Shown one piece after another: positions 36,146 through 44,445 of a stretch of 64,000 nucleotides of DNA. Every line of letters starts with the position of its first letter. Position 1 is the first letter of the stretch. The stretch lies in assembly GCA_034006985.1 (NCBI GenBank), contig JAVERT010000003.1, positions 102,102 through 166,101 on the forward strand, in the 5' to 3' direction. The notes under the pieces were generated by a model, which was not told the DNA's origin, ran no database searches, and saw only the letters and a list, made by a program, of their open reading frames with translations. The position numbers and the translations under genes were made by a program. The stretch is from Gudongella sp034006985. GTDB lineage: Bacteria; Bacillota; Clostridia; Tissierellales; Tissierellaceae.

Positions 36146-37735
36146 TTAAACCACTCCTCCCAGCATTAGCAAACTTCCACTTTCGTATAAATAATACTTT
36201 GTATCTGTCATGGTCCTTTTATACTCTTTTTCACCTTCAAAATTATCAATAACCGCTTTTTCTTCTTTAGTCATATCTTTATAATCTTTTCTCCCATAAC
36301 TTGGAGGTAGTGATCCTTCTTTTCTGCTGCCAAATATATTAAGCTTCTTGATTAACTCTTTATCCTTCCAGATAATGTGACCAGTGCCCTTTCTAAAGAA
36401 ATCAATATAGAAATACTTAAACTCTACCTTTTTAAATTGATTATTTTCTCTAGCCTTAGCTAAAATATCTCTTATATCATCAGAAGAGTCAGTCTTACCT
36501 CCATCTAGATAATTTAAAGACTTCTCAATGTCCCTTATTCGACCTTCTACTCCAAACTCAGGATAAAACTCTCCATTATAGCCATCAAAACCCTTTAAAT
36601 AAGGCAATATAACTTTTTTATCATTAATCTTATAGCATTTGTTTGTTTTCCATCCATCAAATAAATGTACATTGCTTGAATACTCCTCCTGAGAGTATCT
36701 TCTAGTAAAATCTTTAAATAATTGATATATGGTATCTTCTACACTAATAACTAGGTTAGCTTCTAACTCTTTAATGACTTGCTGAATATTAAACCTAGTG
36801 AAATCAAACTGTTTGAGATCATCTAGTTTATCGTGGAATTCACTTATTAAATTAGTAGTCAATATCTGCCTAAACTTATCCATATCTATAAGTCCCTGCC
36901 AATACTTAAACCTCACTTGTTCAATGTAATCATTAACAACTGAAAGCCCACTGTTTTTATTATTCTTAACAGTTAATTCTAATATAGGATTTGAATAGCT
37001 GTCCTCTTTTAGATTATCAACTATAATCTTACCTAAGCTGTTATAGTTATAAATTAGGTTAAGGCCTACTTCAACCTCAAAGTTATATCTTTGTATAGCA
37101 TTTTCCATAGGATCCTTAGATATTAGGCTGTTATTTTGTTCAGATTGTCTTATTTTAGTTTCATTCTTAAGAGAGTCTAATATTAAGTTATCTACATAAT
37201 TTTTAGGTACTTTTACATACACTAGCGCTATCTCTACATCTGTTTTTCTTTCAGCATCACTGAAGCTATTCTCCATAAACTCTATCTTTGCTTCATACTC
37301 CTCCAAAAGCCTTAATAATTTGTTTCTGTCATTAGAATATGGGTTCTTTATAGTTTCTGCATTTAATATGCAGACTATTTCTCCTCCTCTTCTTTGTATA
37401 TCTAAAGCTTTTAGTAAATGCTTATCTCCATTTTCAAAAGGTGGGTTCATTATAATCAGATCATATCTTTTAAATGTGTTAAAAGTGAGAAAATCATCAT
37501 GTATTAAATTAAATCCCTTACCCTTTAGAGTTGCTTGGAGTTCCTTGTTATACTCTATAGTGTCAACGATAGGCTTATAACCCCTAGTATTTTCAGTTCT
37601 AATTCGAACTAGGTCAACTATATCCCCTTTACCAGCCGATGGTTCTAGGATGTATCTACATTGGTCTAAGCTTATTTTGCCTAGCATTTTATATATTAAT
37701 GCCCTTGGTGTTGGATAAAAGTTGCTACTAAACAA
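36146..37735 (-). CDS. SAM-dependent DNA (adenine) methyltransferase with DUF4942-like domain
   Basis: 529 residues. The first ~180 hold a Rossmann methyltransferase: YILEPSAGKGDIVDLVR (motif I) and LIIMNPPFENGD (motif IV, NPPF). The C-terminal part (KVILPYLKGFDGYNGEFYPEFG) matches the DUF4942 type found with phage methyltransferases. Expected to methylate adenine N6 and shield phage DNA from restriction. TTG start behind AAGGAGTG. Confidence 0.8.
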   Translation of the reverse strand: MFSSNFYPTPRALIYKMLGKISLDQCRYILEPSAGKGDIVDLVRIRTENTRGYKPIVDTIEYNKELQATLKGKGFNLIHDDFLTFNTFKRYDLIIMNPPFENGDKHLLKALDIQRRGGEIVCILNAETIKNPYSNDRNKLLRLLEEYEAKIEFMENSFSDAERKTDVEIALVYVKVPKNYVDNLILDSLKNETKIRQSEQNNSLISKDPMENAIQRYNFEVEVGLNLIYNYNSLGKIIVDNLKEDSYSNPILELTVKNNKNSGLSVVNDYIEQVRFKYWQGLIDMDKFRQILTTNLISEFHDKLDDLKQFDFTRFNIQQVIKELEANLVISVEDTIYQLFKDFTRRYSQEEYSSNVHLFDGWKTNKCYKINDKKVILPYLKGFDGYNGEFYPEFGVEGRIRDIEKSLNYLDGGKTDSSDDIRDILAKARENNQFKKVEFKYFYIDFFRKGTGHIIWKDKELIKKLNIFGSRKEGSLPPSYGRKDYKDMTKEEKAVIDNFEGEKEYKRTMTDTKYYLYESGSLLMLGGVV

Positions 37736-37748
37736 TATCTATCACTCC

Positions 37749-37907
37749 TTATCGATTCCTTTTTCTTCTCCTTAATTCTTCTTTTAGTTGCGTTGTACTA
37801 TAATTAGATAAGGGATTAATCTCCCTCTCCCTATCCAGTTCAATTTCTCTGTTTCTTTTTTCTAGTAGTTTGTTCATTTCTTCTATGTGTTCTTTAGGAT
37901 CTCTCAC
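37749..37907 (-). CDS. Small charged phage protein
   Basis: 52 residues, MRDPKEHIEEMNKLLEKRN and a basic end QLKEELRRRKRNR. GTG start overlaps the upstream TGA (GTGA). Helical, unknown function. Confidence 0.5.
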   Translation of the reverse strand: MRDPKEHIEEMNKLLEKRNREIELDREREINPLSNYSTTQLKEELRRRKRNR

Positions 37908-38188
37908 CTTGTCAACTCCTTACATCTTCTATAAAATATATGGAACATCAAGCTACCATTGTTCATTTTTACAGTGTCTAAAAATTTATAATCTTCTACC
38001 TCAAAAGTAATTGAATGCCCTGTACCACTTATTAGAAACTCATACTTTGTAGGTTCAATGTCGGAATCTGCTATTGCATAACTGACAATTGCTCCATTTT
38101 GTTCCTTAACACTTAAAATAGTTTTACTCGGAATCTCAATAACTTGTCTCTCTACAAGATCTATTTCATACTTGAAAATACGTTTCAC
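37904..38188 (-). CDS. DUF7352-like phage protein
   Basis: 94 residues: KRIFKYEIDLVERQVIEIPSK followed by a beta-rich body and a C-terminal RRCKELTR. The family is common in phages, role unknown. GTG at 38188 is preceded by AAAGGGG at 9 bp; a frame to 38251 lacks such a site. Confidence 0.6.
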   Translation of the reverse strand: MKRIFKYEIDLVERQVIEIPSKTILSVKEQNGAIVSYAIADSDIEPTKYEFLISGTGHSITFEVEDYKFLDTVKMNNGSLMFHIFYRRCKELTR

Positions 38189-38234
38189 TCTTATAAGCCC
38201 CTTTCTCATTACATAGTTTACTTGTAATGTGCAT

Positions 38235-38456
38235 CTAATCAATAAATTCAAAGTTATTTTTTAATGTTATTTTGTCTATTTCTATCCAACCTAAATCATC
38301 CGATTCCAGCCTTATTTCCCCACCTATAAATCTATGGTCTTTATCTTCTGGGATGTTCCAAATCGAACCTTCTGGAATATCAAAGTATTCATTTTCTGTT
38401 GAAGAACCATCATCATCAACCATTTCTACCCAAAATCCTTTAGTGCATTTATACAT
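38235..38456 (-). CDS. Small acidic phage protein
   Basis: About 73-75 residues: KCTKGFWVEMVDDDGS then WNIPEDKDHRFIGGEIRLES. Compact beta pattern. ATG at 38456 follows GAGGGG. Unknown function. Confidence 0.55.
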   Translation of the reverse strand: MYKCTKGFWVEMVDDDGSSTENEYFDIPEGSIWNIPEDKDHRFIGGEIRLESDDLGWIEIDKITLKNNFEFID

Positions 38457-38503
38457 CCTCACTCACCCCTCTTTCTGTTACACATAAAAAACATGAGTTG
38501 CAA

Positions 38504-38653
38504 CTAATTTAATTTTACCCACTCACTTTCTGGTGCATAAAATTGTCTGCCATCTAAAGTATTTACTAAAATAGTATAATAATTTGTTCCAGTTACTCTG
38601 TATCTTCTATTAAAAGTCCCTATAACTCCTGATTTATGCTTATATAATCCCAT
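38504..38653 (-). CDS. Very small phage protein downstream of the methyltransferase
   Basis: 49 residues, MGLYKHKSGVIGTFNRRYRV followed by Tyr/Val-rich strands. Its ATG overlaps the end of the C5 methyltransferase gene. No family recognised. Confidence 0.5.
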   Translation of the reverse strand: MGLYKHKSGVIGTFNRRYRVTGTNYYTILVNTLDGRQFYAPESEWVKLN

Positions 38654-39638
38654 CCTCTTCTCTCCAATCTAGTTTTAACTGCTTCTCTCCTATTTCAACT
38701 TCTCCATAAAATATCTTTCTAAATATACTTTCAAATATCGTTACTGGTATTGAATTACCCGCTTGTTTATACAATGCACCGTTTAAACAATTTTCTCTCC
38801 CTGGATGAACTCTTAAGGCATTGTAGAAATCTTCATCCGAATAGCCTTGTAGCCTCCAACACTCTAATTCTGTTAAATATCTATATCTTCCATCTCCTAA
38901 ATCTATAACTCCACTGTTCGGACTTCTCATTTGCTTAGTTGTTATAGTTTTGCAATGGTCATCTATTACTTCTACTCTTCCATTGAAAGATGAATTCCCA
39001 ATACTATTTATAACTTTTAACATACTAGGCTGAGTAACTATATACTTTTCTTCCTGAATATCTTCAAGCAATTCTCTTATATGAGGCGCCTCTGTTTTAA
39101 TTAAATCTTCAAAATCAAAATAAGTCCCATCTAAAAAAGATATAGTGAACACTCGTTCTCTTTTTTGAGGTAGTCCAAAGTCTATTGCATTAAGTACCTC
39201 GAAAGAATTCGTGTAACCCATACTACTCATTTTCTTTAAATATTTATTAAAGTTATGGATCATATGCTTACTCAATACATTTTTTACATTCTCCCATATA
39301 ACAATTCGAGGTTTCCATACACCCATCTGTTCTATAATGCGCAATGTTTCCCACATAAGGCTTGACCTTGTACCACTATTCTTGTCAGCACCCTTTTGTT
39401 TGCCTGCTATGCTGAAATCTTGACAAGGTGAGCCATGTATTAATATATCCGGCTTTAAATTCCAACCCACTACTGATTGAGTTTTATGGCTTAAGTCCTT
39501 TTCAAACATTGCATTGTATGACCTGACCGCCTTTTCATCTATTTCAACATAATCTATTGATTTTACCGGAAGTCCTATGTTCCTTAGAGCTATCCTAGGA
39601 GAGCCAACTCCACCAAACAGCTCTAATATCTGTATCAA
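38640..39638 (-). CDS. DNA cytosine-5 methyltransferase
   Basis: 332 residues. Motif I LELFGGVGSPRIALRN, the catalytic Cys in GSPCQDFSIAGKQ, motif VI ENVKNVLS, motif VIII QKRERVF, and the C-terminal motif GNSIPVTIF. Methylates cytosine C5; recognition site cannot be predicted. With no cognate restriction gene nearby it is probably a phage anti-restriction or epigenetic enzyme. Confidence 0.93.
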   Translation of the reverse strand: MIQILELFGGVGSPRIALRNIGLPVKSIDYVEIDEKAVRSYNAMFEKDLSHKTQSVVGWNLKPDILIHGSPCQDFSIAGKQKGADKNSGTRSSLMWETLRIIEQMGVWKPRIVIWENVKNVLSKHMIHNFNKYLKKMSSMGYTNSFEVLNAIDFGLPQKRERVFTISFLDGTYFDFEDLIKTEAPHIRELLEDIQEEKYIVTQPSMLKVINSIGNSSFNGRVEVIDDHCKTITTKQMRSPNSGVIDLGDGRYRYLTELECWRLQGYSDEDFYNALRVHPGRENCLNGALYKQAGNSIPVTIFESIFRKIFYGEVEIGEKQLKLDWREEDGII

Positions 39639-39650
39639 TTCCTCATCCCC

Positions 39651-40106
39651 TTAAAATGGAATATCATCGTTATCAGTTGGATGGAATCCATATTGAGCAA
39701 ATACATCATCATCGGAATTATCTTGATTGCTTTGTTTAGCCTCTCCATTTGACTTAGTATTCTTATCGCCCCACTCTAAAAACTCCACATTAGAAGCAAC
39801 TACCTCTGTTGTATACCTCTTAGTGCCATCATCAGCCATATAGCTGCCAGTTTGAATTCTGCCTTGTACTGCTGTTAATCTGCCTTTAACTAGATAGTTG
39901 GCCACGTTCTCACCCATCTTGCCCCAAACTACGATTCTAATGAAGTCAGCTGTAGGCTGATTCTTACTCTCCATATCTTGCTTTTTATCCTTTGACAGCT
40001 GCTTATCTACTGCAAGAGTAAAAGTTGCTACAGCTTTACCTGAATTTGGTATATATCTTAGTTCTGGATCCTTAGTTAATCTACCTATTAGTACAACATT
40101 ATTCAT
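39651..40106 (-). CDS. ssb: Single-stranded DNA-binding protein
   Basis: About 151 residues. OB fold at 1-110 (NNVVLIGRLTKDPELRYIPNSG, AVQGRIQTGSY), a Gln/Asn-rich linker, and the terminal DDDIPF acidic tail that binds partner proteins. ATG at 40106 has AGGAGG 9 bp upstream. Phage-type SSB in the replication block. Confidence 0.95.
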   Translation of the reverse strand: MNNVVLIGRLTKDPELRYIPNSGKAVATFTLAVDKQLSKDKKQDMESKNQPTADFIRIVVWGKMGENVANYLVKGRLTAVQGRIQTGSYMADDGTKRYTTEVVASNVEFLEWGDKNTKSNGEAKQSNQDNSDDDVFAQYGFHPTDNDDIPF

Positions 40107-40130
40107 TTGCAATCTCCTCCTATGTTTTTA

Positions 40131-40847
40131 TTAAGATATAATATCTATATACTCTTCTTGTTCTTTTAAGTTTTCTTTTAAATATTCTTTTATTCGTTTC
40201 ATAGCTTCATTTTTCCAAGCTCCTCCATCTGCTTCATAAAGAGCAGCTTTAGGACCTTCTTGCATCCTAAATACAAATTTGCTTCCTACTTGATCTATTT
40301 CTGGGAATGATCTATATGGAGCTAAGTTAACTGGGTTTGGTACCTCTGCTTCTCCCACGCTAGCAATACCTGTTTTTATAGTGACCTTTTGGCTAATCCC
40401 ATTATCTCCAGTTTCTTTTACTGCTTCATCTCTAATTAAGCCAGTAAACTTTAAAACAAGCGCTTTATCTCCTTTGTCCGCAAAACTAGCCTGTAGCATA
40501 ATGTTAAATTGCTCTGTATCAATAAAAGAGTCATATCTAATGTTGTTAGGTAAAATAGCTGAAGCTCTCAATATTTCTTGTCTATCTCTTTCAGAATCAA
40601 GAGGAGTCAAAACCCTTACCTCACATGGACTAACTACTTGTATTAAGAGTCTACTTTCCCACTCATCTATATTAGCTTTTAGAAATTCTATAACACTTGT
40701 TAAATTGCTCACTTGCAGCGTTTCAACCTTGGGTAATTTTATTCTAACTAGATTAATCTTTGAAAATAGACCAAAATCTGTATCAACTAAAACATCCTCG
40801 TCATAACCTAACCTTACTAAATACTCTAAAGCTTCCTTGTTTAACAT
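40131..40847 (-). CDS. Phage replication-region protein (DUF2303-like)
   Basis: 238 residues starting NKEALEYLVRLGYDEDVLV and ending YLKENLKEQEEYIDIIS. It shares the general shape of DUF2303 phage proteins encoded next to SSB/recombination genes. An AGGAGG site precedes the ATG. Function unknown. Confidence 0.6.
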   Translation of the reverse strand: MLNKEALEYLVRLGYDEDVLVDTDFGLFSKINLVRIKLPKVETLQVSNLTSVIEFLKANIDEWESRLLIQVVSPCEVRVLTPLDSERDRQEILRASAILPNNIRYDSFIDTEQFNIMLQASFADKGDKALVLKFTGLIRDEAVKETGDNGISQKVTIKTGIASVGEAEVPNPVNLAPYRSFPEIDQVGSKFVFRMQEGPKAALYEADGGAWKNEAMKRIKEYLKENLKEQEEYIDIIS

Positions 40848-40869
40848 TTATATCTCCTCCTAAATTATA

Positions 40870-41259
40870 TTATTTAACTAGTTTAATCCCTTTCATATCC
40901 ACTTCATGGTTTGAAGGTTCAATTATCTCTCCAGTTTCTTCATTCACCCTAATGTAAGTTTGACCTTTGACCTGTTTGCCATATTCGCTAGCAATTATTC
41001 CGCCTTTTCCATCCCTATCAATTATTATCTTAGTTGCTACTCCCATTGATTGCGCTAATTTTGTCTTAGTCTCTATAACAACTACACTTAACTCCCTATC
41101 CTCATCCGTTATAAAAGTTAACTCAACGCTCAACTTTCTTTTTGTTTTATGTGGAGTATTAGGATCAGCAATATTTTCTAGTACTTCTTTAAAAGCAATA
41201 TTAAACTTTTCTTGCAAAGCTCCTCCAGCAAAGCTATCTAGATTAATCATATTCCCCAT
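40870..41259 (-). CDS. Phage replication-region protein of unknown function
   Basis: 129 residues: INLDSFAGGALQEKFNIAFKE then beta strands (KLSVELTFITDEDRELSVVVIE) and ITSEPSNHEVDMKG-like end. Small proteins with this layout commonly accompany the DUF2303-like gene. AAGGAGG at 9 bp. Confidence 0.55.
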   Translation of the reverse strand: MGNMINLDSFAGGALQEKFNIAFKEVLENIADPNTPHKTKRKLSVELTFITDEDRELSVVVIETKTKLAQSMGVATKIIIDRDGKGGIIASEYGKQVKGQTYIRVNEETGEIIEPSNHEVDMKGIKLVK

Positions 41260-41806
41260 TTACAATCTCCTCCTTGTTTTCTTCTCCTCCTAGATACTTA
41301 ATTGCATCCAGGTAATCAAGTATTATTCCATTTTTAGACTTAACCTCTGCCATTATGCTTTTTGGTATATAGTTATATCCCTTTTTACCTTTGTTTTCTT
41401 TCCACCTATCCCAATATTCAAGGACCTTTATTCCAGATGCATAGTATCTTTTGTTTTCACTCTCCATATAGCAGAGAATAAAGCTTACTTCTCCTACTTC
41501 AAGTGCAAATTCTATATATTCTATTTGATGATCAGCAATAATTGATAATGGAAGTCCTCTTTTATCCTTAGTTTCCTTACAATCAAAAGATATAGATATA
41601 CCAGGTTTGACAGTCCCTCTAAAATCTAGTGTGCTTTTGCCCTCTGGATAAGCAGAGACTATCCTTTTACCATCTCTGACCACTACCCATGGAGTGCTTA
41701 TCTTTTGAATAAGAGCCTCTCCTCTTCTAAAGTATTGATAGTTGGCCATCTTAATTTCCTCTTCAAAACCTCTGCCCTTGTTGCCCATCATTCTGTTTCT
41801 AGTCAT
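41243..41806 (-). CDS. recU: Holliday junction resolvase RecU
   Basis: 187 residues. RecU family features: NKGRGFEEEIKMANYQY, STLDFRGTVKPGISISFDCKE (catalytic PD-E/QxK-like core) and DHQIEYIEFALEVG. Resolves recombination intermediates. Its ATG overlaps the upstream stop. Fits the replication block with SSB and Rep. Confidence 0.88.
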   Translation of the reverse strand: MTRNRMMGNKGRGFEEEIKMANYQYFRRGEALIQKISTPWVVVRDGKRIVSAYPEGKSTLDFRGTVKPGISISFDCKETKDKRGLPLSIIADHQIEYIEFALEVGEVSFILCYMESENKRYYASGIKVLEYWDRWKENKGKKGYNYIPKSIMAEVKSKNGIILDYLDAIKYLGGEENKEEIVNGEYD

Positions 41807-41940
41807 ATCCTAACTCCTTTTTTAATGTCTTTAAGCTCCTCCTTTGCAATTTCTAGAACTTCTTTAAAACTTAGAGTTGGATTATCCTTCTTAAGTCTTG
41901 CAGCTTCCTCTGCTATCATTCTTACTTTTCTCTCATCCAT
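41803..41940 (-). CDS. Small helical phage protein
   Basis: 45 residues, MDERKVRMIAEEAARLKKD then EIAKEELKDIKKGVRI. Translationally coupled to recU by ATGA. Unknown role. Confidence 0.5.
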   Translation of the reverse strand: MDERKVRMIAEEAARLKKDNPTLSFKEVLEIAKEELKDIKKGVRI

Positions 41941-41943
41941 CTT

Positions 41944-42111
41944 TTACTCCTCCTTGACCTTTTCTTTTTCTAGATCTAATAACTCAATCTCTTCATCAGC
42001 GTGCTTTTTCTCCTCCATCATTTTCTTATAGCAATCTGGACCATAACCTTTTTCTCTACTAATTTCAGACTTCAACCTTCTCCCACATCTCCTGCAAGCT
42101 AAACTCCTCAC
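41944..42111 (-). CDS. DUF6011-like small zinc-finger phage protein
   Basis: 55 residues. N-terminal CRRCGRRLKS and GYGPDCYKK form a four-Cys zinc finger; the C-terminal half is a charged helix. GTG start. The motif is that of DUF6011 proteins found in phages. Coupled to its neighbours. Confidence 0.65.
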   Translation of the reverse strand: MRSLACRRCGRRLKSEISREKGYGPDCYKKMMEEKKHADEEIELLDLEKEKVKEE

Positions 42112-42162
42112 TTTTTCCCACCCCCTTCTTTTAATCTGTTCGACTCTTGTTCGTTTGTTTCT

Positions 42163-42954
42163 TTATTCCTTCTTTCGCATCTTTAGATATATAGACCAGC
42201 CTGTTAAATCGTTGTATTCTGGTGTAGCTTCTGTTAACCAATAGCCAGGGTATTGTTTTTCCCAGTAACTTCTCCCTTCTGGATACTTGGCTAACTTCTC
42301 CACTTGTCTCTTACTATACTTATGATCGTTCTGTCTCATTTCAGGCCTATCTAAATTCTTTGATGAGGACCATCTCTTTTTACCTTTAGGGTTTTTCATT
42401 AGATACCTAGATATAGCCTCTAGTCCATATTCATCAGGCTGTAATCTATCAGCATTTACAAAACCTATACTCTTTCTGTGCTTTTGTCCCTTTTTCTTTC
42501 TTCTAGACCATAGAGCTTCAACTGTATCTCTATCTAATCCAGCATTCATCATTATGTGATGATGTATTCTAATAGGTTTCTCTCCTTCTCCTTCTGTTTG
42601 ATATTCTGTTACCAGGAGATACTTTAAAGGATCTAGTCCCTCTTTTTTTCTTTTATAGTCAACTCTTCTTAAGTAATTTCTAACTTCTCTTTCAGCATCT
42701 TCGATTGTCTCTGGAAGTTCCTCATCTGAATATGTAGGATGAACTTGTAAATCACCCTTACCAAAATTCGTATTAGCTAGTTGTATAAAATACCTTCTAG
42801 CATTTTTATCATTCAAGTTTTTCTGCTTTGGTGGAGATAGTTTTGTCTTTTTATGTCTCTTTCCTTTTTCAACTATTTCAGTTCTAGCTCTAGGTATAAT
42901 ATCTACTTCTAAATAATCTCCACAATAGATCTTTTTCTCTCTGATATATTTCAC
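42163..42954 (-). CDS. HUH-type replication initiator (Rep)
   Basis: 263 residues. The HUH motif is RIHHHIMMN (two His flanking a hydrophobic), and the nicking Tyr is in ISRYLMKNPKGKKRW. G2P/RepA-like layout with a basic C-terminus. It should nick one strand at an origin and stay covalently bound. GTG start behind AAAGGAG. The gene-free region just upstream (42955-43233) has repeats suitable for an origin. HUH initiators are unusual in tailed dsDNA phages. Confidence 0.78.
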   Translation of the reverse strand: MKYIREKKIYCGDYLEVDIIPRARTEIVEKGKRHKKTKLSPPKQKNLNDKNARRYFIQLANTNFGKGDLQVHPTYSDEELPETIEDAEREVRNYLRRVDYKRKKEGLDPLKYLLVTEYQTEGEGEKPIRIHHHIMMNAGLDRDTVEALWSRRKKKGQKHRKSIGFVNADRLQPDEYGLEAISRYLMKNPKGKKRWSSSKNLDRPEMRQNDHKYSKRQVEKLAKYPEGRSYWEKQYPGYWLTEATPEYNDLTGWSIYLKMRKKE

Positions 42955-42992
42955 GGCCTATTCTCCTTTGATTCTCTTTTTTTATGTTTAGG

Positions 42993-43075
42993 TCGTAAAG
43001 GTATTATCATTTGATTTTTTTACTTTAGTTTGTTATATCGTTCAAACAATAATACCTATTACAAGCTCGTAAAGG
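42993..43075. other. Candidate replication origin or nick region
   Basis: Direct repeat TCGTAAAGG at 42993-43001 and 43067-43075, and inverted repeat AGGTATTAT (42999-43007) / ATAATACCT (43049-43057), all just upstream of rep. No nick site is proved. Confidence 0.4.
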
Positions 43076-43098
43076 CGCCTATTCTAGCGTATTTTAGT

Positions 43099-43127
43099 TT
43101 GACTTTTAACCGCTTAAAAGATATAAT
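43099..43127 (+). promoter_or_regulatory. Strong plus-strand promoter antisense to the early operon
   Basis: TTGACT (43099-43104), 17-bp spacer, TATAAT (43122-43127). It points away from rep and toward a short terminated transcript. Confidence 0.7.
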
Positions 43128-43133
43128 ATAGAT

Positions 43134-43218
43134 GTATATATTTATTGATTTAGACGGCCTAAGTCAGTATAAAAAATTTGAAATCCTTGTAGCGTTCTCC
43201 CGCTTGCAAGGATTTTTT
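43134..43218 (+). ncRNA. Candidate small antisense RNA near the Rep origin
   Basis: About 85 nt from the promoter to the terminator AAATCCTTG (43181-43189) / CAAGGATTT (43207-43215) and its T-run. No ribosome-binding site is present, so coding is unlikely. It could regulate replication, as antisense RNAs of HUH replicons do, or be antisense to the leader of the early operon. Confidence 0.55.
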
Positions 43219-43233
43219 CTTTGTCCTTGTCTT

Positions 43234-43428
43234 TCATTCGTTTTTAACCTTCTTATAATATAAACAATGGTCCTCTTCTCTATACTTACATTCACCATAA
43301 CAGTGACTCATACAAATAGGAGTGCTAAACCTTGGACAATGTACAAGATGTTTCACCCCTATTGTCGGTTTCTGACAGATTCGGCATGTCTCTATATTTT
43401 TTTTAAAATTTTCTTTAATATTTTCCAT
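43234..43428 (-). CDS. Cys-rich phage zinc-binding protein
   Basis: 64 residues, CRICQKPT, HCPRFSTPICMSHCYGECKYR: multiple Cys/His ligands for two zinc ions. Its start overlaps the previous gene's end. Unknown role. Confidence 0.6.
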   Translation of the reverse strand: MENIKENFKKNIETCRICQKPTIGVKHLVHCPRFSTPICMSHCYGECKYREEDHCLYYKKVKNE

Positions 43429-43594
43429 AATTTGGATTAACTCCTAACTCTTTAAACATAAGTCTTTCTTTTTCAAGATCTTCTTTATGCAGCTTCTCAC
43501 TTTTATAAAAGCTGCATCCATTACATGACTTTTTAATTAAAGCAGTGCAAACTCCTCTTTCTTTATCAGCAAAACACTTCTCTGTCATATTCAT
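43415..43594 (-). CDS. Small Cys-rich phage protein
   Basis: 59 residues: CFADKERGVCTALIKKSCNGC, then a charged helix KLHKEDLEKERLMFKELGV. Precedes and slightly overlaps the zinc-binding gene. ATG at 43594 has AGGAGG nearby. Confidence 0.6.
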   Translation of the reverse strand: MNMTEKCFADKERGVCTALIKKSCNGCSFYKSEKLHKEDLEKERLMFKELGVNPNYGKY

Positions 43595-43598
43595 CCTC

Positions 43599-43694
43599 CT
43601 AAATTAAGCTTTTAGTCCCTGCATATAAAATGTTTTTCCAAATATATTCTTTTAAGGTCCTGCCTGATATTAGATGCTTTATACTTTTTATCAT
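43599..43694 (-). CDS. Very small basic phage protein
   Basis: 31 residues, MIKSIKHLISGRTLKEYIWK, amphipathic. Its ATG overlaps the upstream TGA (ATGA). Unknown. Confidence 0.45.
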   Translation of the reverse strand: MIKSIKHLISGRTLKEYIWKNILYAGTKSLI

Positions 43695-43924
43695 TGGATC
43701 ACCTCATGACATACTCCATATTGCATATCGGTTTGCATAAAGTCTTTCTCTGTATAATGAAATGCATAGCTTAATATTCCTTCATGTTTCCAAGCCTTAG
43801 CCCCATATCTTTTTATAAATTTCTCTTGAGCTTCTACAACTAGATCAGCTTTTATTTTTATATATCCTCCACCAAATACTTGGCCCCTACTCCCAAAAGT
43901 AAAATATATATAATTCGGCTCCAT
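43691..43924 (-). CDS. Phage early protein, unknown
   Basis: 77 residues: IYFTFGSRGQVFGGGYIKIKA, VEAQEKFIKRYG, then HYTEKDFMQTDMQYG. Mixed alpha/beta. ATG right after the upstream stop. No family seen. Confidence 0.6.
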   Translation of the reverse strand: MEPNYIYFTFGSRGQVFGGGYIKIKADLVVEAQEKFIKRYGAKAWKHEGILSYAFHYTEKDFMQTDMQYGVCHEVIQ

Positions 43925-44305
43925 CTATTTCTCCTCCTCATAAGTTTCAATAACATTAAGTATCCCCTCTTGGAGTTTCTCCACAATCTCCTCTGCCATA
44001 TAATCCACTTCGACTACATCCCATGCATTTTCTTTAGCAAACTGTCTAGCAATAATAATTACATCATTAAAGGCCTCATTCCCAAAATTATCAACAACCC
44101 ATTCTCTTAGATCCTCAGCTGGACTTGTTTTGTTTTTAATTTCTATTCCAGACTCCATAAATGAGAGTCTTTTATAAAACTCTTCGACTATTACAAGCAA
44201 TTCCTCTGCAACTGTTTTATCTAGTTCTTTTGTTTTTGTATCTTTCATTAATACAATCCTATTTGCAACTTTCAAAATATCTACATTTGTCATTTTTTTG
44301 TACAT
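43925..44305 (-). CDS. Phage early protein, unknown
   Basis: 126 residues, helical: NVDILKVANRIVLMKDTKTKEL, then YMAEEIVEKLQEGILNVIE. ATG overlaps the upstream stop (TAATG). Function not known. Confidence 0.6.
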   Translation of the reverse strand: MYKKMTNVDILKVANRIVLMKDTKTKELDKTVAEELLVIVEEFYKRLSFMESGIEIKNKTSPAEDLREWVVDNFGNEAFNDVIIIARQFAKENAWDVVEVDYMAEEIVEKLQEGILNVIETYEEEK

Positions 44306-44445
44306 TAGTTTTCCTCCCAGTAAGTTCTAAGTGATAATAAAGCTAATCCCACAATCGGGATACATAAAAGAGGCATAGCAAATGCTATTTCTATCGCTAA
44401 TAATGTTAATTGTAAAATTATTATCATTATTCTAAGAGCAACCAT
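44305..44445 (-). CDS. Very small membrane protein
   Basis: 46 residues with two hydrophobic helices: MVALRIMIIILQLTLL and IAFAMPLLCIPIVGLALLS. Its stop overlaps the next gene's ATG. Could modulate the 3D-domain protein encoded just upstream; that is inference. Confidence 0.6.
   Translation of the reverse strand: MVALRIMIIILQLTLLAIEIAFAMPLLCIPIVGLALLSLRTYWEEN

Noticed and set aside
43134..43263. Plus-strand small protein-coding gene MYIFIDLDGLSQY...
   Set aside because: No ribosome-binding site, and a terminator hairpin lies inside the frame.
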